A stretch of DNA of 5,836 nucleotides from an uncultured Methylocystaceae bacterium. Lineage in GTDB: Bacteria; Pseudomonadota; Alphaproteobacteria; Rhizobiales; Beijerinckiaceae. Of the stretch, positions 4,171 through 5,836 are shown piece after piece (the first letter of the stretch is position 1; each line of letters opens with the position of its first letter). The notes beneath the pieces are model-generated. The model saw only the letters and a list, made by a program, of their open reading frames with translations, searched no databases and was not told the DNA's origin. The translations under genes and the position numbers were made by a program. The DNA is taken from the NCBI GenBank assembly GCA_945956975.1, contig CAMFKC010000186.1, positions 1 through 5,836 on the forward strand. The letters are read 5' to 3'.

Positions 4171-5836
4171 TCAGAGCCGGGAAAGCGTCGGCTTGACGGC
4201 CCGAGCCGGGGCTTTCGGGGCGGGCTGCGCCTGCCATCCGCCGGGCGGGGGCGAGACCTCGTTGGCGGCCGGCTCGGCCTGCTTCGGACGGAAGCTCGCC
4301 GCCAGCGCCTTGGCGCGCTCGAATGTCTTGGCGTCGAAGCGGGTGGCCACATCGTCGCGTTTCTTGGCGGCGTCCGCGTCGCCCTGATCGGCCGCAGCGG
4401 AGAACCAGAGGTAGGACTGAACCAGGTCCTGCGGGCCGCCCATCCCACGCGCATAGAGGATGGCGAGATTGTACTGGCTGTCACGGACGCCGAATTCGGC
4501 CGCCTTGCGGAACCAGCGCGCCGCGGCCGTGTAATCCGGCTTGCCGCCGCCGTCGGCGAGCAGCACGGCGAGATTGTGCATGGCGCGCACGTTTCCGCTT
4601 TCGGCGGCGCGCTCGTACCAGGTACGGGCGGAGGCCAGATCGCGATCGACGCCCAGGCCGCGCTCGAACAGCACGCCGAGGCGATATTGGGCGGGCGCCA
4701 AGCCCTTTGCGGCGCTCTTCTCGAACCAGCGGGCAGCGGCCTTGAGATCGCGCGGCGCGTTGACCCCGTCGGCAAAGCGGGCGCCGAGTTCGAATTGTGC
4801 GTGGGCGTCGCCCTGCGCGGCGATCTTCTCGAGCTGAGCGACCGGGACGACGATCCTGGCCGGCTGCTGGATGGACCCGACCGGCGCGGTGTCGACGGGG
4901 CCGGCGTCGGCGCGCGGCTGGCGCGCCATGGTCGGCAGGGTCGCGGCGGGCTCGACGCGCCGCGGCTCGGCGGCGGAGGCTGCTTCGGCAGGAGGCGCGG
5001 CCTCGGCCTTTGGACCGATCGGCGGCGCGCCCTCCTCCTTCGGCGCCGTCGCGCCTGAGGTCGGCGCTGCCGGGGCGGACGTGTCCTCGCGCGGCGGGGC
5101 GGCCTTGGGGGCAGGCGCGGGATCGGCCGGGCGGACGATCGGCGGCGGTTCCGCCAGGCCGGACGAACGGCTCGTGTAGACGCGCGCGATCTGCAACGCG
5201 CCGAGCAACCCGATCAGCGCGGCAAGGGACAGCAGGATCGGCTTGCGGCGGCGCTCGTAGACCGCGCGCACCTGCGCAACGCGGCTGACGGTTTCCGATT
5301 TCTCTGCGGCGTCGACGGCCTCGGCCTCGTCGGCGGCGGCGCTCGCGGCCTGCGCAGCGAGCGCCGCGCGGCGCGCCGCAGCGATGAAGCCAGCCTGCGG
5401 CGAATTCTCGTCGCCTTCGGCTGCGCCGGGGCGGGCGCCTCGGCCGGCGCCGGGTTCGATCAATATATCGTTGTCCAGCGAGGGCGCGGCGGGCTTGGCG
5501 CGCTGCGGGCGCGCTTCCATGCGCGGCTCGATCTTTTCGCCCTTCAACCGCGCAAGGGCGGCAGCGGCACTCATGGTCGAGCCTTGCAGCGGCGCGGCTT
5601 CAACCGCCGGCTCCTCAACGCGCTCGGCGGGGCGCGCCGGCTGAATCTGGACAGGCGCCTGCATGGCCGGCGCTTCGCGGCGCGGCGCGGGACGGTTGTC
5701 GCCCACGTCGCCTTCGAGCATCGCCAGACGATCGACGACGCGCTCGAGCGTTGCGTGGACCGCTTTGAGGGTCGCATGGTTGCGCTGGTCGGTCGCGTCC
5801 TGGATCGCGCGCAGATTAGCGATCTCGCGGCTGATG
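4171..5836 (-). CDS. PodJ-like single-pass membrane protein with periplasmic Sel1 repeats (C-terminal part; gene continues beyond window)
   Basis: The visible 554 residues are the C-terminal part. The frame stays open to the window edge, so the ATG at 5721 is internal. Upstream of it the frame reads a coiled-coil-like stretch (ISREIANLRAIQDATDQ, then HATLKAVHATLERVVDRLAMLE). Numbered from M at 5721: a Pro/Ala-rich linker with a FIAAARRAALAAQAA segment (112-126), basic ERRRK (156-160), one transmembrane helix (about 161-178), a Pro/Ala/Glu-rich linker (about 188-290), then four Sel1-type repeats (about 304-452) with signatures such as AQFELGARFADG, AARWFEKSAAKG and AQYRLGVLFERG. The tail ends in PTLSRL. 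The basic residues before the helix put the N-terminus in the cytoplasm and the Sel1 repeats in the periplasm. This coiled coil, membrane span and Sel1 order is that of the polar organiser PodJ and its Hyphomicrobiales relatives. Caulobacter PodJ has a peptidoglycan-binding C-terminus; none is recognisable here. A role in polarity or envelope scaffolding is inference; other Sel1 proteins remain possible. Confidence 0.87.
   Translation of the reverse strand, partial: ISREIANLRAIQDATDQRNHATLKAVHATLERVVDRLAMLEGDVGDNRPAPRREAPAMQAPVQIQPARPAERVEEPAVEAAPLQGSTMSAAAALARLKGEKIEPRMEARPQRAKPAAPSLDNDILIEPGAGRGARPGAAEGDENSPQAGFIAAARRAALAAQAASAAADEAEAVDAAEKSETVSRVAQVRAVYERRRKPILLSLAALIGLLGALQIARVYTSRSSGLAEPPPIVRPADPAPAPKAAPPREDTSAPAAPTSGATAPKEEGAPPIGPKAEAAPPAEAASAAEPRRVEPAATLPTMARQPRADAGPVDTAPVGSIQQPARIVVPVAQLEKIAAQGDAHAQFELGARFADGVNAPRDLKAAARWFEKSAAKGLAPAQYRLGVLFERGLGVDRDLASARTWYERAAESGNVRAMHNLAVLLADGGGKPDYTAAARWFRKAAEFGVRDSQYNLAILYARGMGGPQDLVQSYLWFSAAADQGDADAAKKRDDVATRFDAKTFERAKALAASFRPKQAEPAANEVSPPPGGWQAQPAPKAPARAVKPTLSRL

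Noticed and set aside
4153..5058. Plus-strand open frame of 301 codons
   Set aside because: Antisense to the Sel1 repeats, which are clearly real on the minus strand; the plus-strand product is Gly/Arg-rich without a domain.

Overview
The window is GC-rich DNA with dense coding in all five genes and short spacers. The protein families (a PodJ-like Sel1 membrane protein, an alphaproteobacterial-style acyl-CoA dehydrogenase, an APH/P-loop kinase fusion) suggest an alphaproteobacterium, probably of the Hyphomicrobiales. This is inferred from protein resemblance; there is no rRNA or other marker in the window.

Layout. Three genes run rightward: an HpaD-type extradiol ring-cleavage dioxygenase (1-850, almost certainly missing only the first two bases of its ATG), a long-chain/isovaleryl-type acyl-CoA dehydrogenase (979-2145), and a two-domain protein fusing an aminoglycoside-phosphotransferase-like kinase to a P-loop kinase (2210-3715, TTG start). 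Two genes run leftward and converge on them: a small secreted lysine-rich protein of unknown function (3712-4074) and the C-terminal part of a single-pass membrane protein with about four periplasmic Sel1 repeats (4171 to beyond 5836). The convergent genes overlap by four bases and share a CTAG at their stops. No stretch of more than 130 bases lacks a gene.

The most distinctive non-coding feature is a pair of REP/BIME-like elements, one on each side of the acyl-CoA dehydrogenase gene (904-961 and 2150-2203). Each consists of two 24-base units in inverted orientation, and each unit is itself a small hairpin. The second element is a perfect inverted repeat that fills nearly the whole gap before the kinase-fusion gene and ends seven bases before its TTG start, so it probably affects transcript ends or translation there.

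Functional links are loose. The dioxygenase (aromatic ring opening) and the acyl-CoA dehydrogenase (acyl-CoA oxidation) could belong to one catabolic region, but the window has no other hpa gene and the repeat separates them. The kinase fusion, the small exported protein and the Sel1 protein have no evident shared pathway. I do not see a clear new defence or mobile system; the repeats and the unusual start are the items most worth following up.
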